Shown: one piece after another, positions 19,508 to 28,615 of the stretch
Position numbering within the stretch: the stretch's first letter is position 1
Layout: each line of letters starts with the position of its first letter
Assembly: GCA_003164675.1 (NCBI GenBank)
Contig: PLTX01000020.1
Span: forward strand, 1 to 64,000
Origin: Verrucomicrobiota bacterium
GTDB lineage: Bacteria > Verrucomicrobiota > Verrucomicrobiia > Palsa-1439
Reading direction: 5' to 3'
Length of the DNA stretch: 64,000 nucleotides
Program-made: the position numbers and the translations under genes
Notes under the pieces: generated by a model
The model's input: the letters and a program-made list of their open reading frames with translations, nothing else
The model's database searches: none
Told to the model about the DNA's origin: nothing

Positions 19508-19669
19508 GACAACTGTTATTCGAGTTACACCGCGGATGTCAACAGGCACGTTTGGGCCAACTTGGGAGGTCAGATTGCAGGCACCGGCGGCTCGAATACG
19601 GTGTTCGACCCGTTTGGGGGCAGCCCGAACAAATTCTACCAGGTCTTGCAGGTGCCATGGGCAGGATGA
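19508..19669 (+). pseudogene. C-terminal remnant of a secreted surface protein
   Basis: An open frame without a start codon, closed upstream by TGA at 19505, reads SYTADVNRHVWANLGGQIAG then TGGSNTVFDPFGGSPNKFYQ and ends VLQVPWAG-stop. The pattern SNTVFDP-GGSPNKFYQVLQ matches the C-terminal tails of large secreted PVC-group proteins. The rest of the gene is absent; the upstream bases belong to the MBL gene on the other strand. It is too short and start-less for the ORF track. I read it as the tail left after a deletion. Confidence 0.55.
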
Positions 19670-19861
19670 GGGTCGAGAATCAGGTGGTCCTGCTGGCTGA
19701 AGAAGAGCTCCGGCCCGTTCTCAGGCTTACTTGACGGTCATTTCTGCCCGTGCTGACTCAAAACATTCTCTTGTGATCGCAATTGCGAGCCTGACCATGT
19801 TCTCCATCGAATTCTTTTGGAAATTCGCAAAACGCTACAAGTTCAAGCATGGGATCCACCT

Positions 19862-22123
19862 TTAAAGCGAAGGCCCTGCCAACAGCGAAGCTGAGAATTG
19901 CTCGCTGTGACCCCAAATGGGCACGAGCAGATCTCGTTTTGTCGCACGCACCTGCCGCACGCCCCAAGCCGTGTACCACGCCGCCGACGCAACAAACGCT
20001 CCGCCGCAGTCCGTCCACTCCAGCGGCGCCGCGAAGCCATGACGAGCGTGCAGTTCGGTTTCCAAGTGCTCCCACAACGTACCCGTGGCGGTCCGGCAGA
20101 CATTACGGACACCGGGGAACTGCGCGAACAAATCTTCCGCTGCCGCTCGCGCCTGGACCTTGCTGTGGTGGGTAAGACCCTCGGCCAACGCGACAATCCG
20201 CACCGGATCGCCGGCGCGCGCCCGCCGCAGCACCACCGCTCCCGCTCCTTCGGCGGGAACAAACGCTCCACCACGCCGCAGCCAGCGGACGGCGGCATAG
20301 GCGTCGAGCGCCATCGGATCCAACTCCTCTCCGCTGACGACCAGCACATTTTCGACCAGCCCGTTGGCCAACCAGGTAGCCGCAACATTGAGCGCGCTGA
20401 CCCACGCCGTGTCGTCGGCAACAACCGTGTAGCTCGGTCCCACGACGCCAAGTACGGCCGCAAGGTGGCTCGTCGGTGAGTTGAAAACGGTTTCTGGAAA
20501 GACATTCGGACTGGCGAACCGCTGCCCGTGTTTCACAACGCCTTGATAAAACCTGCCCGTTGGCACCAGCACCCCGGTATGGAACGCGGCCACAATGCCA
20601 AGCGTCGCGGGATTCACACCACCGGCGGCGCCCACCGCCTGTTGAGCGGCGGCCAGCATGAAGACCGTCAACCCGCTGGCCCGACGTAACCGCGGCTCGT
20701 TCTGCCAGCGCGCCAACTCCGGTCGGTTCAAGTCCACGCGCCGTACCGGCCACTCGCGGCCGGCGAGACTCGCCATCCCGCGCGGCTCGCGCTCGGGAAC
20801 CACCATGCCGACTCCGCAAACCGCCATGGGCGGCGGCTTTCGTCCTTCCGAGCTATGCCGATGGGCCGGTGGTCGCTTGGACGCGTAATCTTCGTACCGG
20901 GTCAAGATCAACGCTGTGTTGGAGCCGCCAAAACCGAGATTCACGCTGATTGTCGCCTGCAGCGAGTGACCGCGTTCGCCGCGGGTCACAAGCCGAGCCG
21001 CAACTGCAGGCTCCGCTTGACGGACGTTCAAGTTCGGCGGCAGTTCTCCCGTGCGCAAGACTTGCAGCGCAAACACCGCCTCTGCGGCCCCCGCCGCACC
21101 GAGCGTGTGGCCGATGGCGGCTTTTGTCGAACTGAGCCGTAGTGGCGCGCTGTTACCGAAGACCTCGGCGAACGCTGCGCACTCGCTGGCGTCGTTGAGC
21201 AATGTGCCTGTGCCGTGGGCGTTCAGGTAACCGATGTCGCCCGGCGTGAGTTGCGCCTGATCGAGTGCCCGCCGAATCGCGGCGACCAAAGGCGCGCCCC
21301 CTGGATGGGGCTGGGTCAGGTGATGCACGTCCGTGCTGTGGCCGTAGCCCGCGACCACACCGAGAATGTTCGCGCCGCGTTCGCGGGCGTGGTGCTCCGA
21401 TTCCAACACCAGAAAGGCTGCGGCCTCGCCGAGCATGAGACCCGTCCGCGCCGTATCGAACGGCCGGCACTTGTCGGCACTCATCGCCTGCAGACAATCG
21501 AAACCGACGTAAATCAACTCGGTCAACGGTTCGTAGCCGCCGGTAACTACCAATTCAGCGCGGCCGGAGCGAATCAGGTCGGCGCCATGACCGATGGCGT
21601 TGGCGCCACTTGCACACGCATTGGCAATGATAGCGATGGGGCCGCGAAAGCCGAACTGATCTTGCAGGTCGAGGATTTGACGGTGCGCCTGGTAGTGCGC
21701 CACCTCAAAGACGCGCCCCGGTCCCCGTCGCCCCGCCAGCAACCCACGAACGTAACGCTCCCCCAGCGCCATCGCGCCGCCGGTGGTGCTGACCGAAAGT
21801 GTAAGCTGCGGGAACCGTGAGCGACCGTCGGCGTCCAGCAACCCTGCCGTGGCCAACGCCTCGCGGAAGGCCGGAACTGCAAGCCGCGTCGCCCGCGACC
21901 ATCGCCGCAGGCGGCGCGCGTTGACTTCAGCGAAATCGGGCAACTCGGCCTGCGCGCCGCTCTGGCAGCGGCAACCGGAGACGTCAAAGAGGGTAATCGG
22001 AGCTTGCGCCTCGGCTCCCGCAACGAGGTGTTGCCAGGTGCTCATCACGTCCATGCCGAGCGGCGTGAGAGCGCCGATTCCGGTGACGACGACGGTGGTG
22101 GTGCCCGAGTTACTCATTTCCAT
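19862..22123 (-). CDS. Double beta-ketoacyl synthase (active KS plus degenerate KS/chain-length-factor-like half)
   Basis: Residues 1-415 are a FabF-type ketosynthase with an intact triad: Cys170 (NACASGANAIG), His303 (NAHGTGT), and Lys334/His339 (KAAIGHTLGAAG). Residues about 430-750 are a second thiolase-fold half (MAVCGVGMVVPERE...EELDPMALDAYAAVRWLRRG) in which the nucleophile position reads VVADDTAW, with Asp for Cys. The protein thus resembles a fused KS-alpha/chain-length-factor pair (753 aa). It starts 3 nt after the radical-SAM gene stop and is probably co-transcribed with it. No acyl carrier protein, acyltransferase or reductase is nearby. A specialised lipid or polyene product is plausible but unproven. 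Confidence 0.85.
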   Translation of the reverse strand: MEMSNSGTTTVVVTGIGALTPLGMDVMSTWQHLVAGAEAQAPITLFDVSGCRCQSGAQAELPDFAEVNARRLRRWSRATRLAVPAFREALATAGLLDADGRSRFPQLTLSVSTTGGAMALGERYVRGLLAGRRGPGRVFEVAHYQAHRQILDLQDQFGFRGPIAIIANACASGANAIGHGADLIRSGRAELVVTGGYEPLTELIYVGFDCLQAMSADKCRPFDTARTGLMLGEAAAFLVLESEHHARERGANILGVVAGYGHSTDVHHLTQPHPGGAPLVAAIRRALDQAQLTPGDIGYLNAHGTGTLLNDASECAAFAEVFGNSAPLRLSSTKAAIGHTLGAAGAAEAVFALQVLRTGELPPNLNVRQAEPAVAARLVTRGERGHSLQATISVNLGFGGSNTALILTRYEDYASKRPPAHRHSSEGRKPPPMAVCGVGMVVPEREPRGMASLAGREWPVRRVDLNRPELARWQNEPRLRRASGLTVFMLAAAQQAVGAAGGVNPATLGIVAAFHTGVLVPTGRFYQGVVKHGQRFASPNVFPETVFNSPTSHLAAVLGVVGPSYTVVADDTAWVSALNVAATWLANGLVENVLVVSGEELDPMALDAYAAVRWLRRGGAFVPAEGAGAVVLRRARAGDPVRIVALAEGLTHHSKVQARAAAEDLFAQFPGVRNVCRTATGTLWEHLETELHARHGFAAPLEWTDCGGAFVASAAWYTAWGVRQVRATKRDLLVPIWGHSEQFSASLLAGPSL

Positions 22124-22126
22124 GAC

Positions 22127-23506
22127 TCAACGCATCCGCCACAGCGTCCCGAAATATTCCCACAACGGACCGACGATGCCACGTTGGCGCAGCCGCTCCG
22201 CAATGCGAGAGAAGTTCGCCGGCAAGGGACCGGTGATCCAGTTTGGGGCGCGCTCGCCGAATTCGGCCAGTTGTTGCAGCAGTTCCTCTTCGCGTAGCGA
22301 CGGCGAGATATAGTAAACCGGATCGAGCAGATCAGTGTCAGCGGACAGCATCCCTTCGCGTTGGGCGCGGACGAACAACGCTGTACCGGGATAAACGCGC
22401 ATGCCCGCGAAAGCGAAGATGACCGTGCCGGTCAGACGCTGCGAGTTGGCGAAGCCGGTCCGCAACGTCTCCGTCGTCTCGCCCGGCCCGCCGCAGATGA
22501 CGAAGTGGCTGTAATGGACGCGCGCGGCGCGGGCCAGTTCGGACGAGTGGAGGATGTCGGCAAAGGTGAACGTCTTGCCGTACTCGGCGAGCACTTCGTC
22601 GCAGAAACTGTCCGTGCCAAACTCGATGTGCGTTAGCCCGGCCCGCGCCATCAGCGTCATCAGCCCGGCGGTCAGGTTTTTCGGGCGAAGGAAGCAACTC
22701 CACGTGAGATTAACGCGGCGGCGGAGGATGGCGTCGCAGATGTCGGAGACATGGTCGTTGGTGAGATTGAACACCGCGTCGACAATGAACACATGCTTCG
22801 CTCCCTGCCGTTGGATGGCCGCCAATTCTTCGGCGACCGCTTCGGGCGGGCGGCGGTGGTTCTCGCGGCCTTCGATCAGCGGATACGTGCAGAAACAACA
22901 CGGCAGGCCGCAACCGCGTTGGGTCGAGATGTTCAACATCGAACTGTGGCGGAGATAATATTCCACCAAGTGCGGTGGGCGTTCCGCCGGGTCCAAAAAC
23001 GTTGAGCCGTTCGTGTCGCGCGGATTGATGACAATTTGTTCGCCGCGCCGGTACACCAGTCCGGGAATCCCGGCGGGATCGGCACCCGCGGCAAGTGCAG
23101 CGATCAGGCGTTTGAACGCGACTTCGCCCGGGCCGTGGATGCCGTAGTCGGCGCCCGTCAAAGCAAGCAGCCGGTCGGGGAAAATGGAAAATGCAGAACC
23201 ACCGAGGACGATCGGGCGGTTCCACACTTGACGGACCGCCTGGCAAACGTTGACGGCATCGCCGAAATACGTTTGTCGGCTCACGAGTTGGACATCATCT
23301 ACGTTACGCAGTGAGACCCCGACGACGTCCGGCCGGAATTCAACGAGAATGTCTTCAATTGGTTCATCCGGGACCTGACAATCCAGCAGGCGGGTGGCGT
23401 GGCCGGCGCGGCGCAGAGCCGTGTCGAGGTGGGCCAATCCGAGTGGAAAGACCGGGTACGGCTGGTCGCAGCAGTTGTTGCTGATTAACAATACCCGGCT
23501 CGACAT
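22127..23506 (-). CDS. B12-binding-domain radical SAM protein
   Basis: The N-terminal 130 residues form a cobalamin-binding-like Rossmann domain (LISNNCCDQPYPVFPLGLAH, VVGVSLRNVDD). The radical-SAM core follows with the cluster motif CGLPCCFC (CxxxCxxC) and later FGTDSF and FVICGGPGETTETL. The start MSSRVLLIS at 23506 is supported by a strong ribosome site (GGGAGGAAG), so the 41 extra track residues are dropped (459 aa). Family members methylate or rearrange unactivated carbons in lipids and antibiotics. It is immediately upstream of the double ketosynthase, suggesting action on the same lipid product. Substrate unknown. Confidence 0.85.
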   Translation of the reverse strand: MSSRVLLISNNCCDQPYPVFPLGLAHLDTALRRAGHATRLLDCQVPDEPIEDILVEFRPDVVGVSLRNVDDVQLVSRQTYFGDAVNVCQAVRQVWNRPIVLGGSAFSIFPDRLLALTGADYGIHGPGEVAFKRLIAALAAGADPAGIPGLVYRRGEQIVINPRDTNGSTFLDPAERPPHLVEYYLRHSSMLNISTQRGCGLPCCFCTYPLIEGRENHRRPPEAVAEELAAIQRQGAKHVFIVDAVFNLTNDHVSDICDAILRRRVNLTWSCFLRPKNLTAGLMTLMARAGLTHIEFGTDSFCDEVLAEYGKTFTFADILHSSELARAARVHYSHFVICGGPGETTETLRTGFANSQRLTGTVIFAFAGMRVYPGTALFVRAQREGMLSADTDLLDPVYYISPSLREEELLQQLAEFGERAPNWITGPLPANFSRIAERLRQRGIVGPLWEYFGTLWRMR

Positions 23507-23646
23507 GCGCCTTCTTCCTCCCTCACCATCGCATTTTAGAAACTGAACAATAGAAAGCAACACCGAACCCATGGCAGCCGGTGTTCGATAATCCGATTGC
23601 CTCGATTTTGAGCGCGCCCTAGTCTGCAAACCGAGTAAGGTGAGTC

Positions 23647-24684
23647 ATGCGTGCCCTGCTGGTATCACCGCAGTTTCCTAAAAACATGTGGACTTACGAA
23701 CGGGCGCTGGCGTTGATCAAACGCAAGTCGGCGCTGCCGCCGCTGAGTCTGGTCACCGTAGCCGCGCTCTTGCCCGAGGACTGGGAATTCAAGCTGATCG
23801 ATCGCAACGTGCGTCCGGCGACGGAGGCGGAATGGGACTGGGCAGAAATCGTATTAATCAGTGCGATGACCACGCAGAAACAGCATGGGTATCCATTCTG
23901 CTTTCAAACCGAGGCGTCGGTGGATTTGGCCGACGACCCGGAACTCCTTGATCTGATGTCCGTTTGCAACTTCAACAGCGTGTTCCTCGGCGTGGAGACG
24001 CCCGACCAGGCCAGTCTTACGGCGGCCCACAAGACTCAGAACACACGCCGATCGCTTGACGAAGCGGTCGAAAAGATCACACGCGCCGGGCTCTGTGTCA
24101 TGGGCGGATTCATCATCGGTTTCGACGGCGAACAACCCGGCACGGGCGAACGCATCTACGATTTTGTCGAGCGAAACTCAATCCCGACCACGCTGTTTTC
24201 CATGCTGCAAGCGCTGCCACACACGGCGTTGTGGCACCGGCTGCGGCGGGAAGGTCGGCTAATCGGGGAAGACGGGCGGCTGAACCAGGACACGCTCATG
24301 AATTTCATTCCCACCCGGCCAATCCAGGAAGTCGCCAGCGAATACGTCGAAACCACGTGGAAGCTTTACGATCCGTGTCGCTTTATGGACCGCACATACC
24401 GGCACTTCTTGATGTTGGGTCTCCCACGCTGGCACCCCTCAGAACGGATCAAGGTCAAGCACAGTTGGAGCGACATTCGCGCGTTATTGACGATGTGTTG
24501 GAGGCAGGGCGTGAAACGCAAGACCCGCTGGAAGTATTGGCACCACCTTTTCAGTCTTCTGCGGCGAAATCCCCGCGTGGCGGGCCATTACATCTGCGTC
24601 TCCGCTCACATCGAGCACTTCCTCTGGTATCGGCAGCAAACGCGTCATAAAATCGGGGCGCTGGTCGCGGCCGGCCCCGTGTGA
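23647..24684 (+). pseudogene. B12-binding radical SAM protein (HpnP/DUF4070 type) with internal deletion of the radical-SAM core
   Basis: Residues 1-75 match the N-terminal cobalamin-binding half of this family (MRALLVSPQFP, LPPLSLVTVAALLPEDWEFK, WAEIVLISAM). From residue 80 the sequence matches the late part of the SAM barrel and the C-terminal domain (HGYPFCFQTEASVDLADD, TQNTRRSLDEAVEKI, GGFIIGFDGE). The roughly 150 residues that normally lie between, including the CxxxCxxC cluster motif (RGCPFxCEFC in relatives), are missing. The join lies near 23872-23887 and is in frame. At 345 aa it is well short of the usual 470-530. It cannot do radical-SAM chemistry alone. Deletion, or misassembly, is likelier than a new function. 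Confidence 0.8.
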
Positions 24685-24741
24685 TCAAAAAACTCGTCCT
24701 TGCTGAGTTTCCTCAGGCAGTATCGCGGCGAAGAACATCCC

Positions 24742-24860
24742 ATGCCCTGGAAGCGAATGCCGGCCTACATCACCGGCAGCGTCAACGTAGACCGGTTACG
24801 GAGAATCGAGTACCCGCTCGAGAAGAACCGCGTCCTGCATAGCGATGAGATTGTGCCAGC
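24742..24860 (+). mobile_element. Remnant of an insertion-sequence transposase N-terminus
   Basis: MPWKRMPAYITGSVNVDRL, followed by RRIEYPLEKNRVL, matches from memory the start of an IS transposase/integrase common in PVC bacteria and Acidobacteria (MPWKRMPAYITGSVDQELLLRNEYLxxENRIL). After about 35 residues the similarity ends; no catalytic domain follows. It is a dead 5' fragment. From here to 25138 I see no gene. Confidence 0.55.
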
Positions 24861-25138
24861 CGCGTCAATAGCAGCAGGTTCCCGAACTGCCAGAGGAAAA
24901 GGTCAGGCAACATGATGTGACTGACGTCTGAGTTGTCAGGGTTTCCCGCAAAAAACATCTTGCCTTCCACGACTGCGCAGACGTATAAGCCAAATGTTAC
25001 CCCGTTTGTGGGGCTCACGTCTTGGCCCCTACATGGCGTTCCGTCTGCGCGAGGCTAGGAATTCGTTGCAAAGCGGAATGCGAGGCACCGCGTAATGGAG
25101 GCGTTCAAATCTCGGAAATGGCCTAACCATCATGGCAG

Positions 25139-25366
25139 ATGTCACTTTTTGGGCTTCTGTTGCTGGCCGTGGCATTATCCGGCCGGGCAGCACCCGCCAC
25201 ATCTTTCGCGGCTTCGTCTATCGCCGTAATTGCCAGCGAAGGGACCCACACTCTCGCATTGAAATTGGACGGCACGGTTTGGGCGTAGGGATACAATTAC
25301 CACGGTCAATTGGGCGATGGAACGCATATCGAGCGCAAAACTTCAGGTGAGTGCTCGTCCGAATGA
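25139..25366 (+). pseudogene. Fragment of a secreted RCC1-repeat protein with an internal TAG stop
   Basis: The frame starting ATG at 25139 encodes a signal peptide (MSLFGLLLLAVALSGRAAPA), then SEGTHTLALKLDGTVWA, a TAG stop at 25286, then GYNYHGQLGDGTHIERKT. This is one RCC1 repeat (HTLALKxDGTVWAWGxNxxGQLGDGT), with TAG exactly where the conserved Trp (TGG) should be. The frame ends at 25366 with no more repeats. Both the nonsense change and the missing remainder indicate decay. The ORF track lists another frame (25132-25350), which I reject. Confidence 0.65.
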
Positions 25367-25486
25367 ATGGTCCGCGATGGTCGCGGGGCCCAAGTCATAT
25401 GGGAAATGTCGGTTGAAGACCCGAACACGGTGTGAATGGCAACTGATTAAGGACGAAGCGACAGCACCGGACCAGAGAGAGAAAAC

Positions 25487-27004
25487 ATGAACCCACTGAT
25501 TTATTCCGCACTGATCGTTTTGTATGTCGTGGCGATGTTGGCCGTTGGGTATTGGTGCATGAAACGCACCAAGAACGTCGGCGACTTCTTTCTGGGGGGG
25601 CGCACGCTCGGACCCTGGATGAGCGCGTTCGCTTATGGCACCACCTATTTCTCGGCAGTGCTCTTCATCGGCTACGCCGGCCGGCTGGGCTGGGGTTTCG
25701 GCATCCAGACGATGTGGATCGTGCTCGGCAACACGTTCGTCGGCACGCTGTTGGCGTGGTTCGTCCTCGCCGGGCGCACCCGTGACATGACCGTCCGGCT
25801 CAAAGCGCTGACCATGCCCGAATTCCTCCGGGCGCGGTACCAGAGCATGCCGCTGCAGATCATGGGTGCGCTTGTGGTCTTTGTGTTTCTGGTACCGTAT
25901 TCGGCATCGGTGTACATGGGCCTGAGTTATCTTTTCCAGAAAACGCTCGGGCTACAGTACAATCAGGCGCTCGTCTTTCTTGCCGCATTGACGGGCGTTT
26001 ACCTCGTCATGGGCGGCTATTTTGCCGTCGCGGTCAGCGACTTTATCCGGGGCATCGTCGAGTTCCTGGGTGTTGCCATCATGGTCTTTTTGCTGGTGGG
26101 AATGAAGGGGGGACTCGGGGCCAGCTTTGCCGCATTGCTGGATCCGAAATACATGCCCGCCCTCCACGCGCCGCCGCCGCCCACGGGACCTCCCTTCCCC
26201 GGCTGGGTGACGCTGTGGTCGCTCGTGTTGATCACCAGCTTCGGCCCGTGGGCGCTGCCGCAGATGGTGCAGAAGTTCTATTCCATCCGGAGCAAGGCGG
26301 ACGTAAAACGCGCCATGCTCATTGCCACGATCTTTGCGCTGTTCATGTCCTTTGGCGCCTACTACAGCGGCGCGCTGACGCATCTGTTCTTCACCAACCC
26401 CAAGACCGACCTGGCGCCGATTGTCGATGCCGCCACCAAGAAGCCGAACCTCGACCTGCTGATGCCATTCTTCATCACGACCTACGTCCCGTCATGGCTC
26501 GTGCTGGTCATCCTGTTGATGGTGTTTTCGGCGTCGATGTCGAGCCTGTCGTCGCTGGTGCTGGTGAGCAGTTCGGCCATCGCCATCGATATCTACGGCG
26601 CCTTCGGCAAGCGCGATGAGAAGCAAAGGCAGACCATGCTGCTGCTGCGCGCGCTCTGCGCCGTGTTCGTGATCCTGTCGCTTCTCATTGCGCTGAGCAG
26701 GGTGGATGTGATCGTGAACCTGATGGTGATCGCCTGGGGCGCATTGAGCGGTGCGTTTCTGGCGCCGTATCTGTACGGCCTTTTCTGGCGGCGCGCGACC
26801 AAAGCCGGCGCCTATGCCGGCATGATTTCGGGAGTCGGCACGGCTGTCGGTTTGTTCTGCTATTGGGGCAAGCCTCACATTCCCGTGTCGGCCGCGATTG
26901 CGATGCTTGTGCCGCTGCTGGTAATGCCTGTTGTCAGCCTTCTCACATCGCCGCCCGACGGGGCACATCTGGCGAAGTGTTTTCCCGCTGTGAAAGGGAA
27001 GTAA
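25487..27004 (+). CDS. Sodium:solute symporter (SSS family)
   Basis: This polytopic inner-membrane carrier uses the Na+ gradient to import a solute. It opens with a helix (NPLIYSALIVLYVVAMLAVGYW) and the family motif DFFLGGRTLGPWMSAFAYGTTYFSAVLFIGYAGR. About 13 helices follow, including FGPWALPQMVQKFYSI and SSLSSLVLVSSSAIAIDIYG. Length 505 aa is normal. GAGAGAG lies just upstream of the ATG. It is the first gene of a run with a porin and arylpyruvate/arylacetate enzymes, so an aromatic acid or related carboxylate is a reasonable guess at the substrate. Confidence 0.88.
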   Translation: MNPLIYSALIVLYVVAMLAVGYWCMKRTKNVGDFFLGGRTLGPWMSAFAYGTTYFSAVLFIGYAGRLGWGFGIQTMWIVLGNTFVGTLLAWFVLAGRTRDMTVRLKALTMPEFLRARYQSMPLQIMGALVVFVFLVPYSASVYMGLSYLFQKTLGLQYNQALVFLAALTGVYLVMGGYFAVAVSDFIRGIVEFLGVAIMVFLLVGMKGGLGASFAALLDPKYMPALHAPPPPTGPPFPGWVTLWSLVLITSFGPWALPQMVQKFYSIRSKADVKRAMLIATIFALFMSFGAYYSGALTHLFFTNPKTDLAPIVDAATKKPNLDLLMPFFITTYVPSWLVLVILLMVFSASMSSLSSLVLVSSSAIAIDIYGAFGKRDEKQRQTMLLLRALCAVFVILSLLIALSRVDVIVNLMVIAWGALSGAFLAPYLYGLFWRRATKAGAYAGMISGVGTAVGLFCYWGKPHIPVSAAIAMLVPLLVMPVVSLLTSPPDGAHLAKCFPAVKGK

Positions 27005-27061
27005 TCAACCAACCCGGAACCCTGAAGCAAAGTTTCAAACCAACGAAAGGATGAACCTGCG

Positions 27062-28600
27062 ATGAGAACCACAACACTCCCGTTAGCGGCGGCTTTGCTG
27101 GCGTTCGCGTTTGTCGCGACCACCGCGCCGGCCCAAACAACGGCTGCAATAAAGGCGCCGGACACGTCCAGCACGGGGCCGGCGGCGGCGAAGCCCGGCA
27201 CGTTTGATGACATCGTCAAACAGATCAAGAACCCCACCGACTGGCTATCTTGGGGCGGCGATATCCGCGTCCGCAACGAGTACTACAACAACATCGTCAG
27301 TCTGAGCTCAGCCAGTGCGATTAGTGAACAAGACGTCGTCCGGTATCGCGGACGGGTTTGGACTTCCCTCACTCCGGTGACGAACGTCACCTTCAACAGT
27401 CGGGTTACGGCGGAACCATGGTTGTCGATCAAGCCATCCTTTACCACAGCCGACACCGGGAATAGCGGGATGGAATGGCGCTATGGCATCGTGGACAACC
27501 TGAACATGAAGTTGAACAACATGTTCAACCTGCCGCTGACACTCATCGCCGGGCGCCAGGACATCATGCTGGGTGATTACTACGACTGGTGGCTGGTGTC
27601 GGACGGCACCCCGGGCGATGGGTCCAAGACGTTCTTTCTGGACAGTATCCGTCTGAGCGGCGAGGCCAAGGGGATCAAGACCAAGTTCGACCTGATCTAC
27701 ATCTACCAGAACGCCAAACCGGACGGTATGCTGCCGATCATCGGCAGTTCCAGTTATGTGCACCCTGACCTCAATGTCCGCACCGACTACCAACTGACCG
27801 AGCAGAACGAGCAGGGCGTCGTTGCTTATGTTTCTAACACCTCGATCAAGAACACCCAGCTCGACGGCTACTTTATTTACAAGCGGGATGACCGGCAAAC
27901 CTTCGAGAGATTGGGCGCCGATAGGGTCTACGGCGACAACGCCAACATCTACACGCTCGGCGGCAAGGTCACCGGCACGCCAGAGGAGCACTGGCAGTAT
28001 TCGGCCGAAGGCGCCTACCAGCTCGGCAACAAACAGGACACCATCCTCGGAACCTTCGCCGACCGCGACATTGAGGCCTATGCCGGCAAAGGCAAACTCA
28101 CCTATCTGTTCAAGGATCAGTTCAATTGCCAACTCGCCTTGAACGGCGAGTATCTTTCCGGTGACAATCCCAAGACCACCGGCCACGACGAGATGTTCGA
28201 TATCCTCTGGGGACGCTGGCCCCGCTGGAGCGAACTCTACATCTACTCTTACATCGAGGAAACCGGCGGCAAGATCGCCCAGATGAACAACCTGATCCGT
28301 TTCGGACCAAGCTGGACTTGCACCCCGATCAAGGGTCTGACCGCGAGCCTCATGTACAACGCGCTGTTTGCTCCCGAGGACACGCCGACGCGCGACATAA
28401 CCGGCACCAGCAGCTCGAACCCCGAAGAGTTCAGCAAGGATGGCAATTTCCGCGGTCACTATCTGCAAGCCGTGTTGAAGCATAAATTCAACGACCACGT
28501 CAGTGCTCACCTGTGGGGTGAGTGGATCTGGGAAGGCAATTATTACGCGCAACGCAATTTGATGACTTTTCTGCGTGCGGAAGTGATGTTCACCTTCTAA
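27062..28600 (+). CDS. Outer-membrane porin-like beta-barrel protein (alginate-export/porin type)
   Basis: A signal peptide ending TTAPAQ precedes a long beta-barrel-like sequence with strands such as WGGDIRVRNEYYNN, LTLIAGRQDIMLGDYYDWWLV, KFDLIYIYQNAK and HYLQAVLKHKFNDHVSAHLWGEW, ending in MFTF with a terminal Phe. The GRQ-D motif and the opening resemble alginate-export/porin-type barrels (512 aa). It lies 57 nt after the symporter and 15 nt before the first PaaK-like gene. It probably lets the same aromatic or organic acid cross the outer membrane. Confidence 0.75.
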   Translation: MRTTTLPLAAALLAFAFVATTAPAQTTAAIKAPDTSSTGPAAAKPGTFDDIVKQIKNPTDWLSWGGDIRVRNEYYNNIVSLSSASAISEQDVVRYRGRVWTSLTPVTNVTFNSRVTAEPWLSIKPSFTTADTGNSGMEWRYGIVDNLNMKLNNMFNLPLTLIAGRQDIMLGDYYDWWLVSDGTPGDGSKTFFLDSIRLSGEAKGIKTKFDLIYIYQNAKPDGMLPIIGSSSYVHPDLNVRTDYQLTEQNEQGVVAYVSNTSIKNTQLDGYFIYKRDDRQTFERLGADRVYGDNANIYTLGGKVTGTPEEHWQYSAEGAYQLGNKQDTILGTFADRDIEAYAGKGKLTYLFKDQFNCQLALNGEYLSGDNPKTTGHDEMFDILWGRWPRWSELYIYSYIEETGGKIAQMNNLIRFGPSWTCTPIKGLTASLMYNALFAPEDTPTRDITGTSSSNPEEFSKDGNFRGHYLQAVLKHKFNDHVSAHLWGEWIWEGNYYAQRNLMTFLRAEVMFTF

Positions 28601-28615
28601 AGTCGTCCCGACACA

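Noticed and set aside
22929-22949. GATGTTCAACATCGAACTG resembling the end of the 100-bp leader repeat
   Set aside because: Only about 18 bases match, and they lie inside the conserved coding sequence of the radical-SAM gene (LNIST region), so chance is sufficient.
24782-25018. 78-aa minus-strand ORF
   Set aside because: No ribosome site or recognised family; lies in a region of gene remnants.
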